DNA of 64,000 nt from Malaciobacter mytili LMG 24559. Its GTDB lineage: Bacteria > Campylobacterota > Campylobacteria > Campylobacterales > Arcobacteraceae. The position numbers and the translations under genes are program-made. The notes beneath the pieces are model-generated. The model searched no databases. It had not been told where the DNA came from and saw only the letters and a program-made list of their open reading frames with translations. The stretch's first letter is position 1. Every line of letters starts with the position of its first letter. The stretch covers positions 682,001-746,000 of the forward strand of contig NZ_CP031219.1 in assembly GCF_003346775.1 (NCBI RefSeq), in the 5' to 3' direction. This document shows positions 62,797-64,000 of this stretch, piece by piece.

Positions 62797-62839
62797 AGGG
62801 CTTAACTGCCTTAGATAAAGCATTGTCTAAAAAAGCCCT
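62797..62839 (+). terminator. Two-tier hairpin between small prophage genes
   Basis: Outer arms AGGGCTT (62797-62803) and AAGCCCT (62833-62839) enclose TTAGA (62811-62815) / TCTAA (62826-62830); T-rich bases follow. Terminator or processing site within the early operon. Confidence 0.5.
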
Positions 62840-62887
62840 TTATTGAGTTTTACTCACATTTTAAAAGCAAAAAAGAAAGGAAAAAAA

Positions 62888-63163
62888 ATGAATAGAGAAA
62901 AGTTTGAAAGAGCAAAAAAAATTGATGATGAGTTAAAAAAGATAAAGAAGTTGTATGAACTACTTTATAAGTATAAAAGCTTTAAAGATAATCACTCTTG
63001 TCATGGTGTACAGCTAGTTTCAGCAAGTGAAAATAGAGGTATAGGGTTTGAAGCAGAAGGAAATATTTTTTCAAAAGAAGATATAGACAAAATTGTAAAT
63101 ACAGTTGACCACATTTTAATAGCAAAAAAAGTAAAGCTAGAAAAAGAATTTAAAGAAATTTAA
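62888..63163 (+). CDS. Small hypothetical prophage protein, coiled coil
   Basis: 91 residues: helix EKFERAKKIDDELKKIKKLYELLYKYK, central CHGVQLVSASENRGIGFEAEG, C-terminal helix. AAGG at 62877-62880 selects ATG 62888 rather than the ATG at 62843. No family recognised. Followed by DUF3164 gene after 9 bases. Confidence 0.6.
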   Translation: MNREKFERAKKIDDELKKIKKLYELLYKYKSFKDNHSCHGVQLVSASENRGIGFEAEGNIFSKEDIDKIVNTVDHILIAKKVKLEKEFKEI

Positions 63164-63172
63164 GGAGTAAAA

Positions 63173-63859
63173 ATGGCAGTAATTGTGAATGGGAAATGGC
63201 AAGACAAGGAGGGGAACTTTAAACACCCTGATATGGTTAGAGTTGACAAGCAAATAGAAGATGAGCTTGTTGAAGGGTTAGTAGAGTCTGCATTGGTTCT
63301 GCACAAACAAATGAAAGATTTTAAAATTAAAGCTTTTGCTGAGTGCTATGCATTTGTTGACTTACTTAGAAAAGAATATGAGATGGAACGAATTACTAGC
63401 ACTGTAGGAGCTGTAACTTTAAAAAGTTTCAATGGAATAAAAGAGGTGCAAATCCAAGTTGCAAAGTTGATTACTTTTGATCAAAAGCTAACTCTTGCAA
63501 AAGAAAAGATAGATGAGTACTTAACTCATAAAACAGAGAACTTAGACTCAGAAATCCAAACACTAATTACAAGAGCTTTTGATGTGAAGAATGGAAAGGT
63601 TGATGCAAAGCAGATTATAGGTCTTAAGTCATATAACATCACTCATCCAAAATGGAAAGAAGCAATGAGTATGATTGATGAAGCTACAGAGATTGCAGGA
63701 ACTAAATCATACATTAGATTTAAGCAAAGAGCAGGACTTAAAATAGATGGTGGAATGGAAACTATTGTTTTAGATTTAGCAGCACTTCCAGTTGAAGAAA
63801 GTGAAATTCAAACAGTTAAAAAAGAGCTTGTAAAAGAAAAGCAAGGAGATAATCAATGA
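63173..63859 (+). CDS. DUF3164 Mu-like phage protein
   Basis: 228 residues, matching DUF3164 of transposable phages as I recall them: FKIKAFAECYAFVDLLRKEY, ITFDQKLTLAKEKIDEYL, ITRAFDVKNGKVDAKQIIGLKSYNI and GTKSYIRFKQRAG. Its function is not established; it lies in the early region near Gam-type genes. AAGGAG precedes the ATG, and its stop overlaps the amidase start by four bases. Confidence 0.82.
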   Translation: MAVIVNGKWQDKEGNFKHPDMVRVDKQIEDELVEGLVESALVLHKQMKDFKIKAFAECYAFVDLLRKEYEMERITSTVGAVTLKSFNGIKEVQIQVAKLITFDQKLTLAKEKIDEYLTHKTENLDSEIQTLITRAFDVKNGKVDAKQIIGLKSYNITHPKWKEAMSMIDEATEIAGTKSYIRFKQRAGLKIDGGMETIVLDLAALPVEESEIQTVKKELVKEKQGDNQ

Positions 63860-64000
63860 AAGTAGCAGTAATAATTGGACATAGTGAAACATCAAAAGGA
63901 GCTAGAAATAGCTCTTATGATGTAAGTGAGTTTGATTTTAATCAGAAGTTAGCTCATGATATAGAGCATAATTTTTGGAAGTTAAATCCTGAAGATGAGA
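63856..64000 (+). CDS. N-acetylmuramoyl-L-alanine amidase, N-terminal part (truncated by window)
   Basis: 48 residues are visible: VAVIIGHSETSKGARN with the zinc-ligand histidine region, then YDVSEFDFNQKLAHDI, the start pattern of amidase_3-type enzymes. Likely the phage endolysin. ATG at 63856 with AAGGAG at 63843-63848. Continues past the window edge. Confidence 0.75.
   Translation, partial: MKVAVIIGHSETSKGARNSSYDVSEFDFNQKLAHDIEHNFWKLNPEDE

Larger units (their letters stand above)
56214..64000 (+). mobile_element. Mu-like transposable prophage (left part)
   Basis: Gene order repressor (minus), Ner-like HTH, MuA-type transposase, MuB-type ATPase, small early genes, DUF3164 and a cell-wall amidase is that of transposable phages. 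The element runs off the right edge, so late genes and the right end are not seen. Confidence 0.88.

Noticed and set aside
1-64000. tRNA, rRNA, CRISPR array or insertion sequence
   Set aside because: No GC-rich cloverleaf block, no regularly spaced repeats and no transposase other than the MuA-type gene were found by reading.

Overview
The window looks like a chromosomal segment of an Arcobacter-type member of the Campylobacterota (Arcobacteraceae). It is very AT-rich, with many TTG and GTG starts. It carries a stand-alone F-type ATPase subunit c gene with a leader peptide, as Campylobacterota do, heptose genes of the Campylobacter jejuni Cj1423-Cj1428 type, two large methyl-accepting chemotaxis proteins and many c-type cytochromes. 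All calls come from reading sequence and recalling protein families; no database search was possible.

Region 1 (1-6.8 kb): the 3' end of a phospholipase-D-like nuclease gene, then a D-amino-acid cassette on the minus strand (ridA, dadA, an alanine/sodium symporter, alr). A DauR/YheO-type regulator diverges from it. Region 2 (5.8-18.7 kb): a surface-polysaccharide locus with galE, an initiating sugar transferase, Wzz, hddC, hddA, a ColD-like PLP dehydratase, a Cj1427-like C4 dehydrogenase, a GDP-fucose-synthase-like reductase, a split transketolase, Wzx, Wzy and one glycosyltransferase. The enzyme set suggests a GDP-manno-heptose that is oxidised at C4, deoxygenated at C3 and perhaps extended by a two-carbon branch. 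Region 3 (18.7-25.4 kb): a nikABCDE nickel importer plus a GNAT gene, and a MarR-SDR pair behind a clear promoter/operator. Region 4 (25.5-32.4 kb): a NIT-GAF-PAS-GGDEF cyclase and two convergent paralogous chemoreceptors. Region 5 (32.5-34.7 kb): atpE with a structured leader, and an AsmA-like protein.

Region 6 (34.7-40.6 kb): an operon behind a Fur-box-like site: imelysin lipoprotein, di-haem oxidoreductase, second imelysin, di-iron fatty acid hydroxylase/sterol desaturase-like membrane enzyme, di-haem peroxidase lipoprotein. Region 7 (40.6-56 kb): assorted host genes. These include an SDR, a periplasmic OB-fold protein, an orphan TolC-like protein, and a zur-like/araC/eamA run divergent from a zinc-type binding protein and a DUF1007-NicO fusion. 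Further on are two Cys/Met-metabolism PLP enzymes, a radical SAM-methyltransferase fusion, SelO, DUF2798-MarR and DoxX.

Region 8 (about 56.2-64 kb, running off the window): the left part of a Mu-like transposable prophage. It has candidate end repeats, an S24 repressor on the minus strand, an early promoter/operator, a Ner-like HTH protein, MuA-type DDE transposase, MuB-type ATPase, several small early genes, a DUF3164 protein and the start of an amidase. No rRNA, tRNA, CRISPR array or IS element was seen. Perfect hairpins end many of the host transcription units.
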